DNA of 64,000 nucleotides, from NCBI GenBank assembly GCA_003313425.1, contig NHZP01000005.1, forward strand, positions 744,001 through 808,000, given 5' to 3'. The translations under genes were made by a program, and so were the position numbers. The stretch's first letter is position 1; every line of letters begins with the position of its first letter. Below, piece after piece: positions 10,813 to 21,964 of the stretch. The stretch comes from Pseudopyrenochaeta lycopersici (lineage: Eukaryota; Ascomycota; Dothideomycetes; Pleosporales; Pseudopyrenochaetaceae). The notes under the pieces are model-generated. The model saw nothing but the letters and a program-made list of their open reading frames with translations, did no database searches and was not told the origin of the DNA.

Positions 10813-11335
10813 ATTGTCACAGATATCAGATCGAATGGATGGATTTGAGCTTCTTCTCTATAATTCTGATTCAGCAGTCCCCTCAATCCGCTCTGCTGAG
10901 TTTGCACGAACAAGTTATATCTCACATTTCCGCCTGCGTCACTAAGCTCTTAAGCCGTGATGCGACTACGGCATTTCTGCCAGTTTATCCGGTGGACGTT
11001 ACCAATGGGCTCCACACATGCTTCATTGTCGTCTGCACAATGCACTGCGGGATGAGCTTATTCTGGAAAGCCGGCGGGGTTTATGCGGCTGCTGACGATG
11101 CTCCGGGGCCCCACGTCTTTCATTTCATTGGTTCCAAAAATCGAACCGATCATTGTCTTGCACGCTAGAAGCCACTACGGGGCAACGGGTTCATTCCCAG
11201 GTCCGTGGATGGAGTTCTGTTGCTAACGAAGGTGGTATCGAACCCTGCCTATCCGTTTACGTACATCCTTGAGTTCTATCATTGTTCTCGTTATCTTCCT
11301 ATATACATTTCCGTACTGAACTGCGAGAGCCACGC
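10813..11335. other. Intergenic: dioxygenase promoter and invertase 3' flank
   Basis: About 520 bases between two minus-strand genes. It should hold the promoter of the dioxygenase and the terminator of the GH32 gene. No coding signal or distinctive motif was seen. Confidence 0.4.
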
Positions 11336-13518
11336 TTAAAATCCAGGCCACCAAACATAGTTGTTTGTCTCTTCAGGTGTGTCAAACACAAGCTCACTGC
11401 TTGAATTCATTGGCCTATCAGGCCAAATGTTGGCCGTGATGTCCCAAACAGTCAGGTCTGAAACTCCAACTGTGGAATTGTCACCAACCCAGATACCGAA
11501 CCCAGTGCTATCGGTGCGGGCCGGGTAGATACGGGTCGTCAACCAGAAGCGGTCCTACAAGTCGTTAGCTGTCTGTAAGGAAGAAGGCACGGAAGTGTGA
11601 GAAGAGAAGACTCACATTGACAATGACCTCGATCAAGGATCCATCGACGAAGACGTCCATATGAAGCGACTCTTGGGTGCCGTTGGAGAAAGTGTAAGGG
11701 TAGAAGTACCCAAGCATAGTGTAGTTGGCGAACTCCTCGATACTCGAGGACTGCGAGCGGTCGACGTTGATAGTGTAGTTCTCTGGACTGTACCAGATGA
11801 CAGTCTGCTCCTCGCCATCGGGTGAGGAGGCGACGGTCACGCCAGCAGGTCCTGTAGCGTTGCTGAGCGTAACATGCAGGTGCATGTGGCTGCTACCATT
11901 CCCAGCTAGCATACTAGTAGTCCAAGTGTCAACGGTGTCAATCCTTCGTGGCTCTGCTCCCTTGTGGAGGCCTTCAACAACATCGGGCAAGGGGCGAGCG
12001 CCCAGAGTGTACCCTGTGAATGTACCGTTACCATGCTCAACGACACGGGTGTTACCCTTGGTAGTCAAGCCACCGTCTGCGTTGATCAGGCCCTTTGTCT
12101 TAATGACATACATTTCGCGTGGAATGGCCAAGGAGCCCTGGAAGCCTTGTTGGTTGAGGGCGATGCCGTTAGTTTCATCGTTAGCCCAACCCCATTGGAC
12201 ACGGCGATTGTTTTTGGTATCGTTGAAGCTGGTGACGGCATACAAAAGGCCAGAGTCAATGACACCACCAGAAACCGGGGTAAACTCAGCAGAGCCGTTC
12301 TCACGCCTTGTGACTATGCCCTCATTCCAGAGACCCCACTGTGCACGAGGGTGCCAGGTCAGATTACCACCTTCAGTCCCCATGAGCACGTAGTAATGAA
12401 CATCGTCATCTTCATCAGTCAGAGAGAAAAAGTTTGACCTGCTTTGTTCAGTGTCGGACACGTGGAGAGATGTAGGCTCAACTTACACTTCGAAATTGAA
12501 ACCATACGTTCCAGTCTCGAGCAGCGAGCCCAGGGTTTCATTTTGGTCTGGCTCCCATAGCGCACCCAAGAAAGTCCAGTCGGTCAAGTTGGAGGCAGGA
12601 GCACTGTAGAACGGAATACGTCCACCTCCACCCTCGCCCTTAAGGCCTGAGCCCAAGACCATATACCAGTGAGGTTCATCTTGGCCAAGAATTGCATCCA
12701 TCTCTGGCCATGGCTATCAAAACGGAGTTACGAAGTCAGCATATGTCTCGGTGATAGTTTGTACATGAATAACTCACCTCGACGAATGGATCGCGCCAAC
12801 CAGTGATGTTCCAGCCCTCGGGCGGGTGCGAGATGATTGGATTGCCTTCGTATTGCTCCCAGGTTTGGCCACCATCGTTGGAAATAACAATGCTCTGCTT
12901 CTCAGTTCCGTTGATGTAGGGAAGAGCCCAGTTGGTAGGCAAATATTGGACTGAAGTGTAAAAGTTGATTAGAGTGCCATCTTGTTCACCTTTTAGGTTG
13001 TAAGGCTGGCCTGAGCCAGAAAAGATACCGAGACCGTAGTATGAGGTGTTTCGAGAGTCTGGATTGGGGCCAGTGCCAACTGATTGGGCCTGGTCATCTT
13101 CCCAGCCCCCAACGTCAGTCCATGTGATCAAGTCTTTGGAGGTTGCGTGTCTATGTCTATTAACAGGTGCATTTACAAGAAAGAATGGGAAACGTACCCC
13201 CAGGAGATGTTTCCCCAATTGACATGATTCGGATGCCATTGGTAGTGCAAGTGGTAGGTATCTGTGGTCGGATCATACATCATACCACAGGGATCCTGGA
13301 ACGGATATCAGTCTAGCAATGGGAGTACAGAACGATAAACATACATTCATCCACCCAGCCGGCGAGATGAAATGATAGGTGGATCGCCATCTGTTGAAAA
13401 GAGTGTTGTTGCCCAATCCAGCAATGATGTCAGCCGTGAGGACAGCAGGTAGCTGAGCATTCTGCGCTGTAGCAACAGACGCGAGTGCGAGGCTCACGAT
13501 TGGAAAAGTTGAGAACAT
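11336..13518 (-). CDS. Secreted GH32 beta-fructofuranosidase / fructosyltransferase
   Basis: Six exons: 13345-13518, 13198-13295, 12778-13150, 12487-12713, 11616-12438 and 11336-11554. Introns are 47-64 nt and the joined product has 637 residues. GH32 enzymes hydrolyse sucrose or fructans, or transfer fructosyl units. A signal peptide covers about residues 1-18, so the enzyme is exported. The nucleophile is Asp59 in WMNDPCG, split across the first intron. The transition-state stabiliser is Asp211 in RDPF. The acid/base is probably Glu290 in NFEVSNFF, replacing the usual EC(P) motif; this variant occurs in a fungal GH32 subgroup that includes fructosyltransferases. A C-terminal beta-sandwich follows (MDVFVDGSLIEVIVN). 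Many NxS/T sites suggest heavy glycosylation. Hydrolase versus transferase cannot be decided here. Confidence 0.92.
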
Positions 13519-14414
13519 CGTGCTTGTATGAAAATCTGCACGATGACTTCAATGCGGTGACAGCATGCAAGGTGGGCACCGAGGGCTTTATGTAGCACTT
13601 CGAGCAGATCAGGGCCTGCCAGTACACTGACCATGCCATCATCGCAGACCCTAGAGCTACCTTGGAGCTTGAGCTCCGAGCACTTGGATTTCGGCTGGCG
13701 CAGCCCGAACATGGCTAGGATGCAGTAGCCTGTCATAGATCCCCGCAATTCCCTTCATAGTTCCCCACACCGGATAGAAGCGTTGGCGCGCATCATCGTT
13801 CTCGAGTAAATGTTGTGAGGCTGGTGTAGTGCCGCTTGTGCACCTGATCGCCTTCTATTCACGCTGGCACAGGTAGACAGCCAAATCCTGAGCCACGGAC
13901 GCCTGCCCACCTCGCTGCCAGAACCTGCGAAATTTTCTCTCGAGATCGACCGCCTTAGAGCCGTCACGATGGGGCTTGATCTAATAAGTTCCGGACATGG
14001 TCCATGCATGCGTGATAAATGTAGTCGAGCCCGAGTATCCCTCCGAAGGACGAGCCCCGCAGCAAGGTCGACAAAGGCCACACACCTGGGTCGCAAGGAG
14101 ATCACAGAGTGGCAAGGTTCGTGTAGCTGGCGTTTCTGGAAGCATCGGAGGCTCGAGCGGGAAGGGACACGTGAGATGCAGATGCACCGAAGCATTATCG
14201 ACATTATCGGCGGGCTCACGTCATACCATGGAGGAAGGTCTCGGCGGCCCGCAGCGCATCACGTGCCAGCAGCATGTTAACACGTCGACACCAGCGCGCC
14301 AACTTCATCACGGCGCGTTATAACCCCCACAACTCGCTGCTGATGCTTGTGGTTTGTCAAATGGAGAAGTCCTCTCTTGCCTAGCTTTTGCATAGCTTCG
14401 CCATTACAATCAAC
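13519..14414. promoter_or_regulatory. Divergent promoter region of GH32 gene and HRD1
   Basis: About 900 bases lie between the two divergent start codons. On the invertase side, two CreA/Mig1-type sites (SYGGRG) occur on the minus strand at 13741-13746 (GCGGGG) and 13763-13768 (GTGGGG). On the HRD1 side, three ACGT-core motifs sit 150-250 bases before the start: CACGTG at 14168-14173, TCACGTCA at 14216-14223 and CACGTG at 14260-14265. No coding frame is convincing. Regulation is inferred from motifs only. Confidence 0.45.
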
Positions 14415-16766
14415 ATGGGCCGCCTGCAGCTCTACGTGGCAGTAATGCTCCGCCGGTTCCTGGTCACCTCTGCACATGGCTGATAGCAATAGGGTTCGGC
14501 CGCCATGGCCAACGTCGTGCTGCTGCGCGCCTACTACGAGCGACCAAATTTCTACTCCGCCGCCGTCTACATTTCCCAGAGCACCGGCTCTCTGCTGTTC
14601 CTGGTCAATCTCATGCTCATTGTCGCCCTTGGCTTCGGCTATGGACTTCAGCGCCTCTTCTATGGGACCCTGCGGCCCATTGAAACCGAACAGCTGTACG
14701 ATAAGGCATGGTTCGCGGTCAGCGAGACCCTGTTGGCCATGACAATCTTTCGTGACGATATCGGCATGTGGTTCTTTACAATGTTCTTCTGTCTGCTCGC
14801 CGGCAAAGTCTGGCAGTGGATTGGAGAGGGGCGTGTGGAATTCCTGGAGCAGCAGCCGCCCGCGAACCCGAAGCTTTTCCATACCCGGCTGATGAGCTCC
14901 CTCCTTCTCTCCGTTGTCTTTGATGTCGTCATGATGCAGTACTGCATAGACTCGATCCTCTCGGACGCCCGCCCGGGCGTAATGGTCATGTTTGGCTTCG
15001 AATACGTGCTTTTGGCCATTGCTTCAATATCGACTTTACTACGATACACGCTGTCACTCGTCGAGCTCTTCATAACACATCGGCAAGAGAAGAGCCGGGA
15101 CGAGGCGCGACGAGCTGTGCAAGAACAAACACGACAGCATGCTACTTCTGATGGGGTTGATGGCGTCGACGCATCTGTGGAACAGGACGACGACGATGAA
15201 GATGAGGTTGATGTTCCTGGTTGGGAAGAGAAGGGTAGATGGGTTTTCTATCTCGACCTGGCGACGGATTTTATCAAGTCTGTGGTCTACCTCGGATTCT
15301 TCATGATCCTGATGACATTCTACGGCATTCCAATTCACATCATGAGGGACCTGTTCATGACTATCCGCTCGCTCATCAAGCGGATCAACGACTTTGTCCA
15401 ATATCGAAACGCGACTCGTGACATGAACACCCGCTACCCAGACGCCACAGCAGAGGAACTTGGACGTGAGAACACATGCATTGTCTGTCGTGAAGAGATG
15501 CGCCCCTGGGCGCAACCGGGTGCTGGTGGCGTGCAACCTGGTCGACGAATGGATGAGCGCCAAAGGCCGAAGAAACTGCCTTGTGGTCATATCCTGCACT
15601 TTAGCTGCCTGAGGAGCTGGCTTGAGAGACAGCAAGTGTGTCCTACCTGTCGACGACCGGTTCTCGCACAGCCAGCATCTCAACATACCCAACAAAACAA
15701 TCAAGCACATCAGGGACAGCAGAATCAACAGAATCAACAAAACCCGCAGAACCAAGGAGCTCTACAAGCTCTACTTCGTGGAAATTTGCAACAGGGCGCT
15801 ATGGGCCAACAAGCCCAGGGCCAGCAAGCTCCCCCACCAGGTGGGCAACCAGATCCACCAGCAGGTAACATGCGGGTGTACAACTTCGGGCCTTTCAGGA
15901 TTGCTTTGGGAAACCTCCGCGTTCCACCTGGGCAACAGGACAACGCTGTCGTGAGGAATGCCATGGACCAGCTACGCCAGCAAGCCGTCGCAAACCCTGC
16001 AGCGCAAGCTCCTACCCAACAGAATCAAACCCAAACTCAAAGCCAGCCCGTATTACCAAACTTGGCCACCAATCTTCCCTCAGTCCCAATTCCGGGTGCT
16101 GTTGCTTTGCACCCCTCAGACGTACAATCGGACATTCTCCGCATTCAGCAGAACATTATTGAGTCGATGCGCCAACTCAATGCACAACATGAGCAGCTCG
16201 AGGTTGTTCATAGGCTTCTCGGTGAGCTCAATCGACTTCAACAAGCTTCGGGAGCTACCACAGCCACGGGCCAAGAACTTCCACTCATTGCGCCTCTTAA
16301 CCCGCCAAATATGAGCTCATTTACTCCGCAAGCCTATTTCGCCAGAGGATCTGCGTTGAGACAGGGCGACGCCGGTGTACCAGAAGGCTTGACGCTCCCG
16401 GAAGGCTGGACACTTCGACCAATGGCACTAGCACCGCAGTTAGGGCAATTGAGCAGCTCCTCCATCCCACAAACTCAACCCACACAGCCGCCAGCAGGAG
16501 TAGGACCTTTGAGTTCTACCGCAGCATATTCTCAACCGCCGGCAGAATGGTCTTCTGCAGCGCCGGCCATACCCGGCCCATCTGCTGGTTCTTCACCCAA
16601 GCCTGCCGAGCCCAGCTCGCTAGAATCAAGCTGGAGTTTTGGCAATGTCCAAGAAAGGAACGAGGCTGAAGGGTCGAGCTCTGCCGTCGCAGGAAGCAGT
16701 CCAGAAAGCCAGAACGTGACGAGGCGGTCAGTTACTGTGGAAGATGTTGAGGACAATGGACAGTAA
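14415..16766 (+). CDS. HRD1: HRD1-type ER membrane RING E3 ubiquitin ligase (ERAD)
   Basis: Two exons, 14415-14441 (27 nt, MGRLQLYVA) and 14493-16766, with a 51-nt intron; 766 residues. HRD1 ubiquitinates misfolded ER proteins and forms the retrotranslocation channel. I chose the upstream mini-exon because GSAAMANVVLLRAYYERPNFYS then aligns with the start of fungal HRD1 proteins; the downstream ATG at 14505 would truncate helix 1. Multiple transmembrane helices fill about residues 1-310. An acidic loop (DDDDEDEVD) precedes the last helices. A RING-H2 finger spans about residues 338-395 (CIVC...CGHILHFSCLRSW...CPTC). The cytosolic tail is long, Gln/Asn/Pro-rich and disordered, much longer than in yeast. 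It contains a heptad-like helix (QQNIIESMRQLNAQHEQL). Confidence 0.95.
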
Positions 16767-17626
16767 TTTCCAGTTTCTTAATTTGGTCAACCCTGTATTG
16801 CATAGCGAGGCGTTTGGGTTTACATTGTAAATTCCCTGCTAAGATGGGCAGTGTGGCTGCAAAACAATTCATGGGAGGGTACTCAGGCGCTGTAACAATA
16901 ACAACGTGAATTTAACCTCCGAGCCTTGTCGCGCGACATTGTCACGTTCCCATGCCCGCGGACGCTTCTGTTATGGGGTGCAAAGGAAGCACGCATGCCC
17001 AACCATGGTCCCATCCACGCCCTTCTGCAACTCACATATATATCTCTCTCCCACTCATGACTCTCAGAACTGCAGGGCTCCATGCCAGCACTTTCGCACT
17101 GGACAACTTTCCTGCACACTATATGCAGTCCCGCGAGTCCTCCAGTCGTGGTAGACCACAAAGCTTGTCGAACTAGTCTAGCCTCACGCTATCTTGTTAT
17201 CGCTAACGCTTTGCGTGGATGGCGGGACATTCCAACCACTCACGCTGCAGAAGGCCTCCAAGACACCGCCTCGAGACGGCTACATGCGCCCACTAGTACC
17301 ACAAGGTTGAAACGGTGGCCCATACGGTGTGAGGTAGTTGGGGAGCACCCAGTTAAAGATGCAGGAACACTGCTTCGCTCAACGGGGCGCGTACCGGGGT
17401 CAGAAGAATGGGTCGGGAGTCAGAGCGGATAAGGACCAGGCTCCGCCGCTGGGCGCGACTTAACTTCACTCGAGGTTAAGCTCGACAACAGATGACTCCT
17501 CTTTCACCTCGTCACCTCGCTAATGGTGCTCTAGGGCACACTTTCTCCTGTTTGATCTTTTAAATATTGTCGTTGCTTCCCTTTGCTTCTTTCTTTCTTT
17601 CCTATTTTGAATACTGCGGTTGAGCG
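16767..17626. other. Intergenic region, no gene recognised
   Basis: This separates HRD1 from the next plus-strand gene. Short overlapping frames exist, without domains or matching splice sites. The last 50 bases before 17627 are CT-rich (repeated TTCTTTC), typical of a fungal promoter or leader. Confidence 0.4.
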
Positions 17627-19000
17627 ATGGCGGTCAAGAGAGATACACAGCCCTCCGAGGCTGAAGATGCGGACGTTACACATTGTGTTTCTAACCTCAT
17701 ACAAGCCTTTACAAATGGACTCAACATTTTCAAACGGTTGCGCGAGCGACGAAGAAAGCGCAAAGCGAGAAAAGAAAACCAGGTAGTAGATCCAACGACG
17801 AGTGCGGAGCTTCAGCTTTCAAAGAGCTTGCGTAAGGGGCCAGAGGAGCTGGCGGAGAGGTATGCTGAATGCTATCACAGCGGAGTGGGACCGCGATTTG
17901 CGAAGGGTGATTGTGAGTTTGCAAACTCAAGTACATCTTGATACGGACGAAATGTGTTAATCGTGCGTATAGCAATTGCACATGCATCTCTTGCTGAAAC
18001 CCTTATCAAATTGAATACTGGCCTGGTCAGCATAATTGCATCTTTTCTAAATCACGACCACAAGAGTGCAAAGGGTCATCTAGACCTAGACTACAAATCA
18101 TTGACCAACCTATCCAATGCCTCGCGAAGAGAAGCATTACAAAGCATGACTCAACTTTACCAGCGATTGAGTTACTCACAACTGCAATTGTACAGCATTG
18201 ACCCATCACCCTGTCTGCGTTGCGGAAGTGCTAAGCACATGAATTGTTCGTCAAGGAGCACCAGCCCAGACAAAGAGAAGAAAAAGCACACCAGCTCACG
18301 ACAACGAATCAGCGGACATGTTGTGACCAAGATGCCTATTAAAAGCTCAAGCCAGCCACAGCTCGTTGTAATGAGGCCAAAGAATACAAGGAAGACCAGT
18401 AACTCGAGTAGCGGCTCAAGCTCAACCAAATCGACATCAACCTCAGCCCATACTTCACCATTAGCGTCCCCACTGCCAAAGTATGTCCCCATAGAACCTT
18501 TCGAGATCCATTCATCAGGTACCATAAAGGGAACTTTAGGAGCATGGCCAGAGAGTGTAAGACAAAGAGTAGACTCATTCGATGATCCAAGGCCAACAAC
18601 TTGGCCACACACTCACATCAACGCTGCTGCAGAACATCTGCACCATCACACACCCACGCCCAAGCTTCCAAGCTTCACGCCAACTCCGCGGAAGAGTTCA
18701 ACCAACTCACCACAGCGAAGCAAACCATTGTCACCTCCGCCTTTATCACGTTCTCCTGTCAAAAGACGCCTCGACAAAGCTACACCGTCATCTTATACAT
18801 TCGCATCTGATAGCACGAAACTGGGCGAGATACCGCAACACCATTGGACGAACCCATGGGACTACGAAGAAGCAGAACGGCTGAATGCTGAGGCCGCAAT
18901 AACTGGGCGGCCGACTATTACGGTCGCTGATGGTAAGACAAAGAGAAAAGGGAGATTTGGATTTTTGCGGCGTGGAAGTGCTGCTGGGCAGGCTGCTTAA
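17627..19000 (+). CDS. Conserved-looking hypothetical protein
   Basis: Two exons, 17627-17912 and 17973-19000, joined through a 60-nt intron, give 437 residues. The N-terminal third looks folded and helical: a hydrophobic helix (VSNLIQAFTNGLNIF), a very basic stretch (RLRERRRKRKARK), then helices with a CLRCGS segment. The rest is Ser/Thr/Pro-rich and probably disordered, with a short ordered motif near the end (NPWDYEEAERLNAEAA) and a basic tail (KTKRKGRFGFLRRG). No domain is recognised. The splice is well supported because both the frame and the helix continue across it (GDSIAHASLAETL). Localisation and function are unknown. Confidence 0.7.
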
Positions 19001-20433
19001 GGTTGAGTGCATCTGTATTATTTGATTTTATGTTTGGTTTGCATGTGTTTCTTTTTTTGGAGTTGGCGTAGGGGTTTGGATTTCTGTGCAGGACTTATAA
19101 CGACTTACGATTCATGGCGGTTGATGATTTATGATGTTACGAAATCTTTGATGGCTTAGCATATACCCATATCATTCGCAGAGGCATACTATTGTATATT
19201 TTGTTTCAAATTTAAACTTGGTTTCTTCACCTCAACCCCCCATTATGGAGATGGAATAATCTGCTCTGAGCAGGTGCCAATTTTGATGCGCAATTTTCAT
19301 CTAATGTGAATCGAGCTCGTCTGCTTACTCTTCGGCAGCATGTAGAATACTGACTTGGTCATCAAATGATGATACGATTGGCGACAGTCTTCTTGTACAT
19401 GGTAACACACTCTCATAGCTCGGAGTCCGTCCTAGTGGTCTTACGGCATCCCGAAGCGTTTCTAACAGATTATGATGCATATCGTAAGGAAATCTAACCA
19501 ATAGAGAGCCATTGAAAGCTTACAGCATGATCGATTTACCAAGACCTCTTCCGCGCTAACATACCCAAGATTATACGTGTACTGACCTACTCTATCCTTT
19601 GGTGTCCTGGTGGCTGGAAGTACGGCTTTCCGCAAAATGCCAGTTTGGGCGTGGTGAGCGATTGCCTGGGGAAGTCAAAGATCCATTTACCCAAGTGACA
19701 TTGACGCCAGAGACCTTCTTTCAGGATAGTTTCGCTAAAACGAAACTTTTGAATTCTAGGCGCCCACAGAACTGAAAGTCCGTCAAATATGGAGTGATTT
19801 TAACGATGCATAATCGCAAAAAGACATGACCGAAATACGGGTTCAAGGTGACAGCAGAGACTCTATAGGTTCTTCAAAGGTTCTTAAAGGATCGTCACAA
19901 TTCTGTCCTGGTTTCCGACTTGTGCTAAGACATTTCGTTGTTGTCATTCTAAGTGAGAATTTCTATGGAGCGTTGGGCTTTGCTTGGTGATCCCCACCCT
20001 CTGGTGCCGTGTGTCCTCAGATAGAGGAACATCGAGCGCTTGGCGCCATGATAGGGCTATGTAGAAATCATCGTAGGTAAGATGATAGCTGATGGGATAA
20101 AAGCACGCCGTGATTTGGTCGAGCAGGAGTGGCCTGGAATGGCAATGCAAACCGTGGACATCAAGTTCCTGGTGCACATCTATTGTCGAATTCGCAAGAG
20201 TGAGTGAAGGCTGTCTATTATGTATTTTACGCACATTCTCAACACTGGGTATCTTAATAAGGACGCGTCCGCCGAATCATGCCGCGAGGAAAATCTTCAC
20301 GGGACAAGGTCATACCATATGCCTGCACCCAAGTTAGTAGAATTCTTATATGATAATGACGGGTACTCACCATAATGAACCGCCGCGTAGAAACCTTTAA
20401 ACCCCTTAGTCAACCATTCAACAGATATGAGGA
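19001..20433. other. Intergenic region containing a decayed gene
   Basis: This is the gap between the two flanking genes. Its first 320 bases are AT-rich 3' flank without signal. From 19325 to about 20274 the minus strand carries broken coding sequence, listed as a pseudogene. Confidence 0.5.
19325..20274 (-). pseudogene. Decayed protein-coding gene of unknown family
   Basis: Minus-strand translation gives several long, protein-like segments in shifting frames, each ended by stops. The segments are KIPSVENVRKIHNRQPS followed by LDVHGLHCHSRPLLLDQI and HLTYDDFYIALSWRQALD (to about 19944), then IFDGLSVLWAPRIQKFRF with GLWRQCHLGKWIFDFPRQ (about 19600-19800), then FPYDMHHNLLETLRDAV through to VSSFDDQVSILHAAEE and a stop at 19325. 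I could not join them with normal introns. At least three in-frame stops and two frame changes remain, so I call a pseudogene. A multi-exon gene that I failed to model is the alternative. No family is recognised. Confidence 0.4.
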
Positions 20434-21964
20434 TCATAGAACAACGCACTTTTGGCTCGCATAAACTTCGCCGTATTGATCTACGCCCGCCATCAACTCA
20501 TTGTACCTCTGCTTCGTCTTGACTTCGGTTGGGAACCATTTCTTGAGGAAGTGTGCGAGGTCTTGGTCCAGATTATCTGTGGCTCCATTAGCAGGTTTCA
20601 TGTCATGTTTGATTTGCAGGAGGAACTGACCTGAATTTGCATTGAAAACGGTCGGCTCACGGCAGAACGGACAATTGTGTTGCTTATTGTTCTGCATGAC
20701 GATTAAACATCGGATGCAAAAGGTATGGTCGCAATCGAGCTTCACGGGCCGCCACTTGATCTCAAAGCACATGGGACAGGAATAGTCGTCGATCTGAGGG
20801 ATGTGAGATAGTATTTGGGTGTTGACCTCGGCACAGACAGCTTTGGCGAGATGCTCGGAGAACTCTGGATATTCGACCTGACGGGGAAAGGTGGACTTCA
20901 CGCCGAGGGCTGTCCGCTTGTCGAACTCTGTACATAATCAGCAGATGCCTTTGAAGCTGGTATTATAACTTGGTATAACATGGCGAAAGTGGCATACTCT
21001 TCAAAATCTTCAACATTGCGCTGTGATTAATCTCGCCGAAACGTAATCCCTGTAGAATCTCTCGATTGATACTCATGAACAAGGTCAAGGCTTGCAAATT
21101 GTCCTTCTTCCTCATCTGATCCACCAACCCTGTTTTGGCAACTTTCTTGGAGAACTCGGCCAGCCTCTGCATGGCCTTATCCGAGTCATGGGCCTTGTGG
21201 TCGAGCTCTGTGGTGCCAAAAAATATACCTTCCTCGACATACATCTGAAAGACCTGGCGCCATGCCGTGAGCATTTTTCTGTTGGATCGTTTGTCTGGGT
21301 TGGTCAATTTGGCAACTTGCTTGCCCAGCTCTTCAATTTTGCCGTTCATCCTCTTCTCCTCGCGCTCTTGCAGGCGTTCCAAACCCGAGACCTCACTGGT
21401 AAGCCTGGTGAAGAACTCTGTATCGGAGGTAATAGGGACTTCTACTGTCCGATAGCGTGGTCGATCTCCAGGCATGGTGGTGGCGGTAGGTTCTGTGGGA
21501 CTGGCGGGGCATGTGGATTCATGGGCCTTGAGCGAGGAAGCCGAGTCATCGAGTACTCGCAGGTCTGACATGCCGGTCTCGACGGCCAACATATGGAGCT
21601 TGCGCCTGGTCTCCTCATCCAGCGTGGCGCTATGCACCTCTCCAGTCGCTTCATTGACATGGAAGAGCAGCTTTGGATGGAAGACCTTTCGCGCCTTGGG
21701 CGAATCAGGTGCAGAATGATCTCCGTTCAGGATGTATTCGAAGGGGCGTTCCTGGTTGTCATGTTGGTCCGCAGAAGCATTGTAGTCTTCCACATGCTTC
21801 AGCAGCTTCGACAAGGTTGCAGGGTCAAGGCCGACTTGCTGCAGCTCGTCGGTGAGTCTGTTGATGCACTTTTTGAGCTGCGAGTAGGAGATGGCCGAGT
21901 CGACCCACTCGGGCGGAAAGCCCTCGTTCCTGAGGCTCTGCTTGAAGACATGACCAAACTTCAT
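20434..21964 (-). CDS. SPX-domain RING E3 ubiquitin ligase
   Basis: Three exons: 20998-21964, 20631-20927 and 20434-20576; 468 residues. SPX domains bind inositol pyrophosphates and report phosphate status. SPX-RING ligases such as fission-yeast Pqr1 and plant NLA restrain phosphate uptake. The SPX domain starts at Met1 (MKFGHVFKQSL) and ends with the typical ILKKFDKRT (about residues 320-327), with a long low-complexity insert between. The RING finger begins at Cys373 (CPMC...CDHTFCIRC...CPFC). The 54-nt second intron has no stop and keeps frame, so it could be mistaken for coding; splicing gives NSDNLDQ, which fits the family. The protein ends in CVVL, a CaaX-like prenylation motif. The start at 21964 is the first ATG. 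Confidence 0.93.

Noticed and set aside
10839..11168. Plus-strand frame of 109 codons upstream of the dioxygenase
   Set aside because: It overlaps the antisense dioxygenase leader, has no family match and has the composition of a chance frame.
14505..14507. ATG at 14505 as the HRD1 start
   Set aside because: It would remove the first 13 residues of the first membrane segment. The 27-nt upstream exon with a GTAATG donor restores the normal HRD1 N-terminus.
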